From: Dermacentor variabilis
Taxonomy: Eukaryota; Arthropoda; Arachnida; Ixodida; Ixodidae
DNA length: 64,000 nucleotides
NCBI RefSeq assembly: GCF_050947875.1
Contig: NC_134574.1
Coordinates: 109,100,969 to 109,164,968 of the forward strand
Direction: 5' to 3'
Below are positions 16,591 through 26,396 of the stretch, piece after piece. Made by a program: the position numbers and the translations under genes. How positions within the stretch are numbered: position 1 is the first letter of the stretch; each line of letters opens with the position of its first letter. The notes beneath the pieces are model-generated. The model saw nothing but the letters and a program-made list of their open reading frames with translations, was not told the origin of the DNA and did not search any database.

Positions 16591-17189
16591 ACGCGGCTAC
16601 ACGTGATTTTTTCTACTTAGCCAAACGTCAAAAAATTAGCACGATGATTTTCAGGTACTTTTTCTTTTGAGTTTATAACCATTCTTAGCTAAATATTGGT
16701 AGCATCTACCAGCAAGTCAACAGGACGCAAGGACTTGCATTATGATGACCTTGTCAACCTCGGCCGAACCGCACTCCTGGGTATGTGCCAGATCTTAATG
16801 GCGTCAACCAGAACAACAAGCAATGGGAAGGATGACTTCTTTAGAGAAGGTTACTCCAATGTCCAAAATGCATTACTCAGACAAGAATACGCAATAAATT
16901 AATAAAAAAGCAAGCAAAAATATCAACTAGTACAGAACATACGGGCAGGTCACTACACAAAAACACGAAGACCGTGTCGTTAAACAGCCACCGGCGCTAC
17001 AGGCATGGTCCAGCACATGGGGCAGTCACCCATCAGCCAGGAAAATTTGTGTGCAGATCACTGGGAAAGATCCATCCATACAACCACCCATCCGTTCATT
17101 CATCCATCCATGCTCCGCTATCGCGCTCACGTAGGTCGTCTGTCAGCCATTCACCGAATGTGTGAGGCCTTTTATGTAGTCCTAAAGAT
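16591..17189. other. Unassigned, with imperfect (CCAT)n near 17071-17111
   Basis: No gene is visible. A short run of CCAT/CATC repeats lies just before the LTR-like region. Confidence 0.4.
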
Positions 17190-17862
17190 TGTCGGGCCCT
17201 TGTGCCCTCTCTGCAGCGCGCACGGGGGAAGCCTTTGAAACGCGCGCCACAACGGCACTCGTCGCATGGAGCGTGCGCTCCGATCGCGTATCGTGAGAAT
17301 TCACGCGGGGAATGCCGGGAAGGCGGCTGCCCGATAAGAAGGCAGCTGAGACGGCACTCGGGGCTTTTTTTGCCGGGGCGCGGGCCTGGGGAGGCGCTGG
17401 TGGGGCGTGGCCCGTCTAGTTTCTTTCCGAGCATGCTGCAGAGCCGGGGGATAAGCGTTTGGTGTCCGCGGAAAGAGTGCTCTTGTTGTTCGCTTTTGGA
17501 ACTGTGTCTGCGCGCCTGGTTCGGTGCTTGCTTGCTTTCTGCGCTTTATGCATTCTGTTGTCGACCGAAAGATTGTGTTGGTTGATGGTTTGTAAGGGCC
17601 GTTCTTCCGTCGCTCTCTTTGGCTCGTATATTTTGTTGCCTCGCTGTTTTGCTGCTTGCTTCTTTGCTTTTGCTGCTTTTTGCTTCTTTGCTTCTCTGCT
17701 TCTTTGCCTTGTTCTTTTCTGCTATTGGCCGCGCGGCTGCGGTAATTGTTTGAGCGTTACTTTCTATTGTAAATTAAAGCGGTTTTTGTTCCTTGCGCCT
17801 TTGGTCCTTCGTCGTGCTGGTCGCGGCTCGCGGACACCCTGAGCGAAGGCGAGGGGCCTTCA
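17190..17862 (+). mobile_element. Probable 5' LTR of a Gypsy-type retroelement
   Basis: The right end is fixed by the adjacent primer-binding site at 17865. The sequence ends GGCGAGGGGCCTTCA. It is GC-rich in its first half and T/GC-rich (CTTGCTTCTTTG-type) in its second half, with a polyadenylation-like AATTAAAG at 17771-17778. The left boundary at a TGTCGGGCCC block is a guess, as no second LTR was found in the window to align against. Confidence 0.6.
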
Positions 17863-17864
17863 TC

Positions 17865-17879
17865 TGGCGCCCAACGTGG
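17865..17879 (+). promoter_or_regulatory. Primer-binding site, tRNA-Lys type
   Basis: TGGCGCCCAACGTGG is two bases after the presumed LTR end (CA). It complements the 3' end of a tRNA-Lys ending in CCACGUUGGGCGCCA, the primer used by many LTR retroelements and retroviruses. Confidence 0.85.
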
Positions 17880-18273
17880 TTTTCTTCTTTCTCGTTGCTT
17901 TTGTTTGTTCTGGAGTACGCTTCCGCACCGCAGGGACCACGAGCACGGGAACAAGGGAACTGCCCCCATCTCGAGGCAGCTGGCAATCCCCCCTAGGCCT
18001 TCTTGTTTCGCTCCGACATCGGGTCCCACAGCTCACGCATCTGTACCCAACCCCTCTGACCCGCGTAAGCTCACTGAACTACCTCTCGCTCTCCTTGCGC
18101 CCCGCTATTCGGCGCCATCCTGCCTCCGCAGAACCGCTTGACCATTCCGTCGGACCGCCTTGCCCGTCCAATTTCAACAACAAAGATGCACCGCCGGCAT
18201 TTTAATGCACCGACGTTCGGGTAAAGTCAAGAAGGGCGCGGTTGAAAATCGTACTCGCGAAACCACTAGTACG

Positions 18274-19217
18274 ATGCCTGATAAAAAGGACCAGGGCGCG
18301 CCAGCACAAGATATGTCCAGCATTATTTCCCAGCTGACCGCGCTGCTCGAGCATCAAACATAACTCCAGCAGCCTGTTTCCGTTTGCAGCTCTCTGTGCC
18401 TACATATGAAGGCCACACAGATAAGAAATCGGTGGAAGACTTCCTTCAGTAAATGCAAGATTACCGTGATCCGGATGATGTTCTTCAGCGCGTCTTGCCC
18501 GTCGCCCTGACTGGGTCCGCCGCCCGCTGGCGTCGTCGCCAGTCATTCCAAAGTTGGGCGCACTTTGAGCAGCTACTGCGAGCAGAATTCCTCCCCCCCG
18601 ACTACGGCGTCCGCATGAAAGACGAGCTTCGCGCCCATAGTCAGGCGGAGGAGGAAAGCCTCCAAGAATACATACGGTCCTTTCAGGAGCTTTACGAGCG
18701 CGCAGACCCTTCAGCACCCGAAACAGAAAGAGTCACCCGGGCAATCCGGCAATCTCACCCACGCTTCCAGGCTTATCCAAGGGGCCGCACCTCCTCTTCG
18801 CTTGACGATCTCGCTAAAGCGGCACCCGATATTCAGGCGGCGATGTTGGCAGAGCTAACTTACCAGACTCCACCCCGGCCTCAAGCCTCCCTCTTGCCGT
18901 CTTGCGCGTGGCGCGGTTCTCCATTTGCAAGCCCGGGGGATATGATACCGCCTCCAAGGGTGCTGGATCCATTCATTCACCGCACCTTTTCCACCCAGGT
19001 ACCTTTCCGGCCTCCGGTCCCGGAACCTGCCACAACGTTGCGAGGCACTCGGGGCCGCAGCAGGCCTGTAGCGGCTGCCGCCCAATCGGGCGCAGCACAT
19101 ACACGCAGGAGCATTCCAGTCTGCTTCCAGTGTGGAGGACGAGGCCACTACAAGAGCCAGTGCCCGAGCCCCCCTGGCTCCCGCCAGCAGGGAAACGACG
19201 AGAGCCGGCGGTGGTGA
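18274..19217 (+). pseudogene. Gag of a Gypsy-type retroelement, with internal stops
   Basis: Begins at ATG 18274 (MPDKKDQGAPAQDMSSIISQ). An in-frame stop lies at 18361-18363 and another, after SVEDFLQ, at 18451-18453; the main frame then runs 18453-19217. It contains the retrotransposon gag core (VALTGSAARWRRRQSF; EEESLQEYIRSFQELYERAD) and ends with one CCHC zinc knuckle, CFQCGGRGHYKSQC, near codon 228. It lies about 400 bp downstream of the Lys primer-binding site, as expected. No protease, RT or integrase follows: after 19217 the sequence degrades and a SINE sits at 19442. It is therefore a truncated, non-coding element. The Gypsy assignment rests on gag style alone. Confidence 0.85.
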
Positions 19218-19427
19218 GCAGCTCCCAGTCGCCGGCCAACGAGTATGCCTCGACTTTCAAGCGGGCAATGAGCGTGTGGTAAGGACGGGCACGTTTCTCA
19301 CATCTGCGAGGCTGGCGCTGCTTTCCAAGGCGGAAGATGTCTGGTTCTAGTGAACAATTAAGAGACACCTGCACCGAGCTGTTTGAAGTGAACGGCTGAA
19401 AATTTAAGGGAGCATATTTCTTGCATC

Positions 19428-19703
19428 TGGTGTTAGAGGGCACCCGCCGTGGTTGCTCAGTGGCTATGGTGTTGGGCTGCTGAGCACGAGGTCGCGGGAT
19501 CGAATCCCGGCCACGACGGCCGCATTTCGATGGGGGCGAAATGCAAAAACACCCGTGTGCTTAGATTTAGGTGCACGTTAAAGAACCCCAGGTAGTCAAA
19601 ATTTCCGGAGTCCTCCACTACGGCGTGCCTCATAATCAGAAAGTGGTTTTGGCACGTAAAACCCCAAATATTATTATTATTATTATTATTGGTGTTAGAG
19701 GGC
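19428..19703 (+). repeat. Ruka-like SINE, full length, with 14-bp target duplication
   Basis: The body runs from about 19442 (CACCCGCCGTGGTTGCTCAG) with A-box-like TGCTCAGTGGCTATGG and B box GGATCGAATCCCGG, through the conserved body, to an (ATT)n tail ending at 19690. Identical flanks TGGTGTTAGAGGGC at 19428-19441 and 19690-19703 are the target-site duplication made by LINE-driven insertion. Perfect flanks and few changes mark it as the youngest SINE copy here. Confidence 0.96.
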
Positions 19704-20139
19704 GTAAGATTGACCAAGCACCGGCGCAAGAATATCTGCAGGCTATACGCATCCATCGTTCTCGGAAGCTTCCAGTATGCACTGAGACTTATGGGACGAG
19801 AAGGTTGTCTGTGCGAAGAAAGAGAATCCTGTACTCTCTGCCAGTGGTATAGGTCTTGGAGACCTCTTCATTTGTGTAGTTCTAAATCACGTTCTCAAAG
19901 TTTCCTTTCTTTTCCACGTGGTTACGACCAACGCGGTAAGTCGAACCCGTTCACGTTGTATCAAATACTTACACCATATTCGATGCGCGGGTGGTAAGAA
20001 TTATCCTTCAGGGTGGGCATATTGAAAAACAATTTTTGCCGAATATGCAGTAGATTATTAATAGCCGATCTTAGTGGGGCGACGAGATGAGTATAAAAAA
20101 ATTGCGGCAGAGCCCATTTTACGATCACTGCCGACGGTA
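19704..20139. other. Unassigned
   Basis: Sequence between the SINE and the composite TIR element, with no recognised content. Confidence 0.4.
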
Positions 20140-21203
20140 ATGCGTTAGCATAGAATGATTACAGGGACACGACGCACTGCCACAGTAAAAACAAGGCATG
20201 TACTTGACACCCACTGAGTGTCAAGTCGGCGTGCAATGCGTTTCTTCGAACAGTGGCGCCTACCTAGTCCCGCATCAACAGAAGCCCATGTCGGCTTGAA
20301 AGAGCTTGAATGAGGCATGTACTGCAGCGGGGATCCTCTTTCACACTTCGCTAATAACACACGGCACCATCTACCGCCGTCCCCTCAAAGCCTGCGCGTG
20401 GTCTCCGGAATACGTGGCGCCTGAGTGACGCGTCTTGTAGCAACCGAGCTCCTCCATTGCCCTCATTTCTGGACGAGCCCGCGGGTGGCCTCCGAGATGA
20501 GGAGCGTGGCGCACATGCGCCTGCGAAGGCGTACAATTGTTCCCTCGATTGCCGCACACTCTGTAACATATACTCAGTAACCCAACTAGGCGACAGGTTC
20601 CTTGAAGAGCAGTACATACCCCATGCACTTGTGGCGCAGCCCGCTAAAGCGGTGGCATGAAAGGCGTTCCTTGAAAAGCGCCCTATACCCAGTCCATTTG
20701 TGGTGCAGTCTGCTAAAACGTCAAATTGCTCTCCTTGAGGAAACCGTGTGACGTAGGATCGATTCCGCCCAGCATTGGCTATTAATTGGGCATTCTTTAT
20801 TTTTTTTATTCTAGAGCGACACCTTAGTGACCTAGTTAGCAAAGTTGGCGTCAAAGGCGTTCACTGAAGACCGACACACACTGACTATCAAGTCGGCGTG
20901 CAATGAGTTTCTGCGAACAGTGGTGCCTACCTAGTCCCGCATCTACAGAAGCCCATGTCGGCTTCAAAGAGCTTCGTTGAGGAGCGGCACTTAAGCACAA
21001 ATTGGCACACGGTCCGCGACTGAGGTAGGTCCGATGCTTGGTTTCGAAACCAGTTGCCTCAGCACAGCAGCCCGATGCGCTACCCATTGGACCATTCACT
21101 CCCCAGTGACCTAAGTAGGTGGGAAGCCGGTTAGACACAAACATACATGCAGAGATAGAGCCCCGGAGAGTGTGTGAAGTACTCAAATAATGCTAACGCA
21201 TTA
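20140..21203. mobile_element. Composite element with 14-bp TIRs, internal repeats and tRNA-like module
   Basis: TAATGCGTTAGCAT at 20140-20153 is exactly inverted at 21190-21203, with flanking TA consistent with a two-base target duplication. Inside are two ~95-bp direct repeats (20206-20303 and 20877-20975: GTCGGCGTGCAATG...TAGTCCCGCATC...GAAGCCCATGTCGGCTT), two ~65-bp units at 20597-20730 (GTTCCTTGAAGAGCAG...TTGTGGCGCAG...CGCTAAA), and a minus-strand tRNA-like module with B box GGTTTCGAAACC (21040-21051) and A box TGGTCCAATGG (complement of 21084-21094). There is no transposase frame. It is best read as a non-autonomous DNA element that has captured or grown from modular repeats. Confidence 0.7.
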
Positions 21204-21607
21204 TTATAAGGGGAACAACAGGATATACTGTTTCCTGTCTGTTCTCTGTTTTTTGTGTTTTTATGCGCTGCCGAAATTGGGTATGAATCCTCGCCAACTA
21301 GCACACGGAAGTGTCCGTTTGCCGTGCGCTATGTTTTTGGTCTGTAGGTAGTGCACTGGTTTCTTCTATTGAAAGTCCTCTAGCCTTAGTTGTCGCGCAC
21401 TCGTGGTTATTTCATCTTCGGAACAGAAGGAAAAAACGGCACGCGCTGAGAAGCTACGAAAGACGGCGTCAACGTTTAAGCCAAAGCGCTATTAACGTGA
21501 AATCAATATATAATGTGATTACTGCTTAGACGCGCTAGCCGTATGCACAAAACTACAACAAAAACATATCATTTAGTAAAGCAATGAAGGGGGCTAGTCG
21601 GCGAACG
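21204..21607. other. Unassigned
   Basis: No recognisable gene or repeat. Confidence 0.4.
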
Positions 21608-21760
21608 TTCATGGTTATATTGCGCGGAATTTTAAAGTGATGATATTAAGTGAAGGACAGGACGCGGACGTACGTAGCGCAGCTTTTGCGCTTCGTACGT
21701 CCACGTCCTGTCCTTCACTTAATATCGTCACTGTAAAACTAAGCGCAATGTAACCATGAA
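21608..21760. repeat. 153-bp near-perfect palindrome (foldback element)
   Basis: The two arms of about 74 bp are inverted around a 5-base loop (GCTTT, 21682-21686). The inner 45 bp are almost identical (GAAGGACAGGACG...GTACG on both strands); outer portions (TTCATGGTTA / TAACCATGAA) have a few mismatches. There is no ORF. A transcript across it would form one long hairpin. Confidence 0.93.
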
Positions 21761-21848
21761 AAACATACCAATAGCAATAAAACCTCTCAAGCTTAGACGT
21801 CGAGTTGGCTTTCGAGAAAACTCCCACATCCGAAGGCGCTGAAGGGCG

Positions 21849-21870
21849 ATATATATATATATATATATAT
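21849..21870. repeat. (AT)n microsatellite
   Basis: Eleven AT units. Confidence 0.95.
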
Positions 21871-21900
21871 CCCGCTGTTAGCTTTAAGTCATTCGTTCGA

Positions 21901-21992
21901 TCAGGGCCGCGGTGGCTTCATTTCGATGGGGAAGTATTTCAGATAGGCCCATATACTTAGATTCAGGTGCACATTAAGGAACCCCAGGTGTC
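21901..21992 (+). repeat. Ruka-like SINE, internal fragment
   Basis: The blocks CATTTCGATGGGGAAGTATT, ATACTTAGATTCAGGTGCAC and TTAAGGAACCCCAGGTGTC correspond to the middle of the SINE. The tRNA head is nearly gone and the 3' end stops abruptly at about 21992. Confidence 0.75.
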
Positions 21993-22576
21993 AAGTTCCG
22001 CCCGGGTTCGTGGACGAATGGTGGCTCGGGTCACCCTCCGTCAAAGAGAATCTCCGCAGCCTGGAGGTGGGGAACGTCGACTCACCGCGAGAAGCTACGC
22101 TCGTCGGTGTTTATTTGGTGCGGTGATCAATGTGGCTCACTGAGCCTTGAGGCCGCTGAGCCTGACGAGGCACTGAGCTTGGCGAGCCATCGACCCTGGT
22201 ATTCCAGCGAACATTATGCCGAGGGGGCATCACATGCTCTTCACACCCTTTGCCTCCAGTTTGTTCGTTCAATACAAACAAAATACGTCCAGGCTCAATG
22301 TATAAAATGCCATAAGTTCACGCCTGGTTGAGGCTCTGCCACCATCCATGCCGCGTCGACGGCGCCTCATATCCAGGCAAGTCGGCAGGTAACAGGCGCC
22401 GCCTGTTTCGCTCACGGTCAACGCCGCCGACACCGACGGCACCGGTTTTTCTGCGGCACGAGCTCCTTAATGCTTTCGCGTTAAAACGGCTGGTGCTGAG
22501 GCCTAGCCCAACGCTAAGCGCGTGCACTGTAAGAGCCCCGAAGCTGTCGATATGGTGACATACTTCCGGAAGGCAT
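21993..22576. other. Unassigned GC-rich block
   Basis: GC-rich and LTR-like in texture (starts near TGTCAAGTTCCGCCCGGG), directly before a Gypsy RT fragment. No second copy is present to prove an LTR. Confidence 0.35.
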
Positions 22577-23003
22577 CCTAGAGCACCAATTGCTGGTAAG
22601 CGTCTCTGAAGTCGAGCTTGGCGTACTTCTGTCCCCCAAACAACATCGATAAGACATCTTCAATCCGGAGCAGCATATACTTCTCGACGATAGCGATGGT
22701 ATTGGTGGTAACCCTGAAATCCCATCAGATCCTCACACTGCCGTCTCGCGCGACCAGTGGAATGATGGCAGCAGCCCACTCAGACGTCTTGGCGGGCATC
22801 AGGATTCCCTCTCGCTGTAACCGTTGTAGCTCCTGGGTGACCCCATACTTCAGGGTGAACGGCAGTGGGCGAGACGTGAAAAAATAAGCGAGGCCGTGCT
22901 CCCTCAGGTACATAGATCCCGGCCGTCGTGCTGGTGAATGTACCCACCTCTGGCTGGAACAGTGTCTCGCAATAGGGCAGGAGGTTCGGGACGTTTTTCC
23001 CAC
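22577..23003 (-). pseudogene. Gypsy reverse transcriptase fragment (fingers/palm start)
   Basis: The minus strand reads SRPLPFTLKYGVTQELQRLQ, REGILMPAKTSEWAAAIIPL and ARDGSVRI, then past an in-frame stop, WDFRVTTNTIAIVEKYMLL, RIEDVLSMLFGGQKYAKLDF and RDAYQQL. This is the start of a Ty3/Gypsy RT up to the first catalytic Asp region (KLDFRDAYQQL). The usual CGDFR has become stop-Trp-Asp-Phe-Arg. The catalytic YVDD/YLDD part, RNase H and integrase are missing. It could be a relic of the same family as the gag at 18.3-19.2 kb, but it is in the opposite orientation. Confidence 0.85.
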
Positions 23004-23635
23004 ATGCAGGACTGCATGTGGTTCATCTGCCTGGTACTGCGGCAGATGAAAGCCCAGTGCGTGAATCCAGTTCCGAATTCGGTTTCAGTCAAAATAATTC
23101 GTCTGTGTCCACCCCTCTACGATCATTCTTATAAGCATCGTGGTTCTGTCCCGTAATACCTCAAATATTTAAGCGTAGATTACGCAAGAAGCCGAGCGCC
23201 AGCATGTACTTCTTTTGCGCAGCGACGTAATGCGACGCAAAGCTGTTGAATTAAGTCATATTCAATGGGCTCCACACATAATTTTAATTATTTATTTCCG
23301 CGAAAAAAGCAAGCAAGCAAGCAATGCAAAAGAAAAGCGATTACTGAACTGAATTCTATTTTTAATGGTTTAATACCAAAGTGGAAATGCAACATATCCG
23401 GTACAAGTAGCTTGTACAAAGCTTCTGCTATAATAGGAAACCGCTCAGACCACGTCATTCTGACAGCATGCTCCATTTCACTTACTTCCTTTGTTACTGC
23501 ATGGTCTACGGTGTACTGAAGAGACACGTGACTGACGCAGAAATGCGCTATCAGAAGAAGACAACAAACGAAAGAAACAGTAGCCGGCGCGCTACAGCGT
23601 GTTTCCGCTACAGCCGCGCTGCCAACCGTGCAACC
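23004..23635. other. Unassigned; candidate polyadenylation signal for the minus-strand exon
   Basis: The minus strand has AATAAA about 345 bp after the stop codon at 23636 (complement near 23290-23295). This could end the transcript of the terminal exon at 23636-23803. No other feature is visible. Confidence 0.35.
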
Positions 23636-23803
23636 CTATCCCTTGGGCATTTGAGCCTGCCGATAAAAGAAGTCCCTGAATCCTTTGACCCGTTCGAAAG
23701 GTCCCCCTGTGAGGCAGGTCCTTGTGATGTCCGTCAGGTGCACGTCCCAGAGGAACCACGAAAGGTTGACGCGTGTGTCAGGCCTCTCCATGATGATCTT
23801 GGC
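23636..23803 (-). CDS. Putative terminal exon, copy 2: GH18-like C-terminus
   Basis: Minus-strand exon preceded by acceptor GTTTCCCAG, phase 0, coding 55 residues and then TAG. It is homologous along its whole length to the exon at 45140-45304: both share the order A-x-I-I-M, R-x-N-L-x-W, a D-x-x-L-T-D motif, a Cys, P-F-E-R-V-K-G-F-R-D-F-x-Y-R and an M-P-x-G end before the stop. The W-containing strand followed by a Cys and GGPF block is reminiscent of the last strand and helix of GH18 chitinases, but the usual M-W-A-x-D-x-D motif is not present, so an enzyme is not claimed. It pairs with the exon at 24590-24721 and marks the 3' end of a gene copy. Coding conservation between two copies is the main evidence. 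Confidence 0.75.
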   Translation of the reverse strand, partial: AKIIMERPDTRVNLSWFLWDVHLTDITRTCLTGGPFERVKGFRDFFYRQAQMPKG

Positions 23804-24589
23804 CTGGGAAACGAAATAGGTGGGCGTAGGTTTAGCGCATACACTTGCAGCCAGCCTGTAGTCCCCGTGACTCTCAATTTGTTGCGCTTGAGCAAACGCG
23901 CTATTATTGACTCAGCCCCTCGCAAATACGTCACAACATAACAAGCGATAGGAAGTCAACCGTCCGCCTGTTTATTGCCATATGCACGATTAGTATATTC
24001 AAAAAGAAAAACATGTCATCAAGTACAAATGAAGAAAATAGAACCTTCGATTGCTCGGTTTCTTTAATCATCATGAATTGTCGAAGTGATTTAATGTATG
24101 AACCGCTCTGTAGAACAAACAACATATGTTAGGAAATAAAATTTTTGTTAGTGTGTCTTGTTAGGAAGCCAACTTTAAATGTTATCTGAGTGCTTAAAAC
24201 AGTGAAATTTTATTTTCTAGTTTTTTAAGCTAAATGGCGTGTTTTAAAAATATGTTACATTTTCTTCTCCCACCAGCAGTCACACTTACAAATTACTATA
24301 GCCTGTGATGGTGAGGCAGTCATGCAGGTCTACCGCTGTCCTGTGAAACAAAATAAACGCGGTATTATTGTATGTTATCAGCAGAGACCTTGGCATCCCC
24401 CCTCCCCAGATGCTTTCGTATACTCTCTCCTAACTGCCGGAAGCCGGTGCCCGCAAACTGCAGTCGACCTAAAGGCAGGTGACTATGAGGCAGGTCTGAC
24501 GTGGCATCATTACCGTGCTTTCAACTGATACTATCACTTGAAATCATCAGTAACATACGAAGTAGGTTTCCTACAGCGTAATGAGTCAC

Positions 24590-24721
24590 CTTCTCTGTCA
24601 TGTAGCGCAGCGTGTCGTGGGACTGGAATATTTCTTTGTTAAGTAACGTGATTGACTCCGCTCTGTTCAAGCCGATGACTGCCTTCTCGAGGTTGAGGTC
24701 AGTTGAGTCGGCCTGGCATGC
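24590..24721 (-). CDS. Putative penultimate exon, copy 2: GH18-like domain
   Basis: Minus-strand exon of 132 bp, phase 0 at both ends, with acceptor TGCATTTTTGCAG and donor GTGACT. Its 44 residues start ACQADSTDLNLEKAVIGLN and end TLRYMTEK. The exon at 46352-46483 has exactly the same length, the same phases, the same donor hexamer and the same ACQ...TDLN-EK-IGL and DTL motifs, at roughly 40 percent identity. Splicing to 23803 keeps the frame. A chance ORF would not keep length, phase and splice sites in two diverged copies. The upstream exons of this copy (equivalent to 60337-60504) are not found between here and 30 kb, so this copy may be a partial or dead duplicate. Confidence 0.75.
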
Positions 24722-24847
24722 CTGCAAAAATGCAACCCGCAGACACAGGGAAAAAATATCAGGAAATATCGCATGCCGTGGTCGGGCGCAATTGCTTGCT
24801 TCAATTGTAGAATCTAAACGGATCAGGCGTGGGCCCCGCTAGGAGCA

Positions 24848-24874
24848 TATATATATATATACATATATATATAT
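24848..24874. repeat. (AT)n microsatellite
   Basis: Short AT run broken by one C, directly abutting the LTR at 24875. Confidence 0.9.
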
Positions 24875-25037
24875 TGTGACGTCACAGTGAAGGGCCGAAC
24901 TTTATTGAGTCTGAGAGGCGCAGCAAAGGACCCTCGGCCCAGTCAACTATGATGATGCGACTACCCACACGATGGAGAAGAGCAGCGCACACATGATGGT
25001 AATGTACGGATGATGAAGTGCACAATAAACGCCCACA
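24875..25037 (-). mobile_element. 3' LTR of a minus-strand Gypsy element (short, 163 bp)
   Basis: On the minus strand it begins TGTGGGCGTTTATTG right after a polypurine tract and ends TGACGTCACA. An AATAAAG polyadenylation-type signal lies inside, near its end. No second copy of this LTR was found to the right of the pol region, so the 5' LTR is missing and boundaries rest on TG/CA ends and the purine tract. Confidence 0.65.
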
Positions 25038-25054
25038 CTAATTTCCCCCGCGCG
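25038..25054 (-). promoter_or_regulatory. Polypurine tract of the minus-strand Gypsy element
   Basis: CGCGCGGGGGAAATTAG on the minus strand lies immediately upstream of the LTR start, in the place where plus-strand DNA synthesis is primed in LTR retroelements. Confidence 0.7.
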
Positions 25055-25077
25055 AGAGCGGCCATCCTGGCCGCAGC

Positions 25078-26375
25078 CTAGAGGTACGGAGAATTAGAGG
25101 TAAGGGTGAAGGGCTTCATACGAGAAACCTGGACCGCTTCGGTAGAGCAGCAACGGCGGTCAGTTGAAGAAACAGCAGGGGTGACAGGATAATTAACGGG
25201 AGAAGTCATTTCCAGCACCGTGTATGGGCCAATAAAGCGGGACTCAAACTTCTCGCACAACCCAGGAGTGCGAACTGGTGTCCATAGCAGTACTTCATCG
25301 CCGGGCTGGTAGAAAACTACGCGATGAGATGCGTCATAATGATCCTTGCGGTCCTGTTGTCTGGCCTCGGTGTTGAAGCGGGCACGCTGGCAACAGTGGT
25401 CAAGGCGGGAAACATTCTTCGCAGGAAGATGGAGATGGACTGACAGGGACAGGAAAAAAAGAAAGGGACTGGGCGAACGGCCATAAACAAGGTAGAATGC
25501 CAAGTAACCAGTTGTGCTTTGAACGGTGGTGTTATACGCGAATGTGGCGAATGGCAAAATTGCGTCCCAGTTTCCGTGATCTGGTTGAATATAGGCGGCT
25601 ATCAGGTCAGAGAGCGTACGAAGAAACCGCTCAGTCAGGCTGTTGGTCTGAGGATTGTAACCTGAAGTAGTCTTGTGGGTTGTGCCAGAGGCTCGGAGCA
25701 CTTCGCCTACCAATTGTGAAAGAAATGTTGTTCCATGGTCGCTCAGATGGACAAGAGGGGCGCCGTGGCGCAGGATTATGGCTTGAAGAATGAAGGTAGC
25801 ATTTTTGGAAGAAGATGCAGAACTGACACAAGCTGTTTCGGCATCTCGCATAAGGTGGTCGACGGCTGCAACTATCCATTGGCTACCCACTGGAGTCATG
25901 GGGAGTGGCCCATATAGATCAATGCCTACAACCTCGAACGGTTCCGCAGGACGCGAGACCGGTAGTAGCTAGCCGGCAGGAGCTAATATTGGTCGCTTTC
26001 GATGCTGACAAATGACGCAGGAAGAGACGTATCTCGCCACACTGGTAGACAGGCCAGACCTCTAGAAGCGGCTTCTTATGCGGTCGTAAGATTTCTGATG
26101 CCAAGGTGGCCCGCAGTAAAATCATCATGAAAGTCCTGAAGGACACGATCACGAAAGCAGCGAAGCAATGCGGGCACCCAGCGTTGCCCGTCAGGATGAT
26201 GGATATGGCGGTACAGCACGGAGTTTTGTAGCTTGAATTGTGTCAGCTGTCGACGGAGCCTGGCGTAAGGCGGGCGCGAAGATCCACGAAGGCGGTGTAC
26301 AATACTTTCGACAGTACGAATCGGCGAGTTGTTGAGACTAAAATGACTCATGGTCGTCCATTGTGAGATGGCCAA
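25078..26375 (-). pseudogene. Gypsy integrase (degenerate)
   Basis: Starting at about 26375 on the minus strand: the HHCC zinc domain can be read across a frameshift (FHDDFTAGHLG, then SCVICQHRKRP at about 25990-26020), followed after a stop near 25970 by the catalytic core in one frame, 25078-25899. The DDE residues are recognisable: the Asp in AAVDHLMRDAET, the Asp in VHLSDHGTTF, and the Glu in NPQTNSLTERF. The frame continues to a basic C-terminal part (FESRFIGPYTVLEM; SRMKPFTL). This normally inserts the cDNA copy into host chromosomes. Here frameshifts separate zinc domain and core, so no intact protein is expected. Confidence 0.88.
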
Positions 26376-26396
26376 GTTTGGCGAAGGACAATATCG

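Noticed and set aside
20351..20854. 167-codon minus-strand frame
   Set aside because: Lies wholly inside the modular TIR element, is interrupted in the sister copy near 13 kb, and has no domain.
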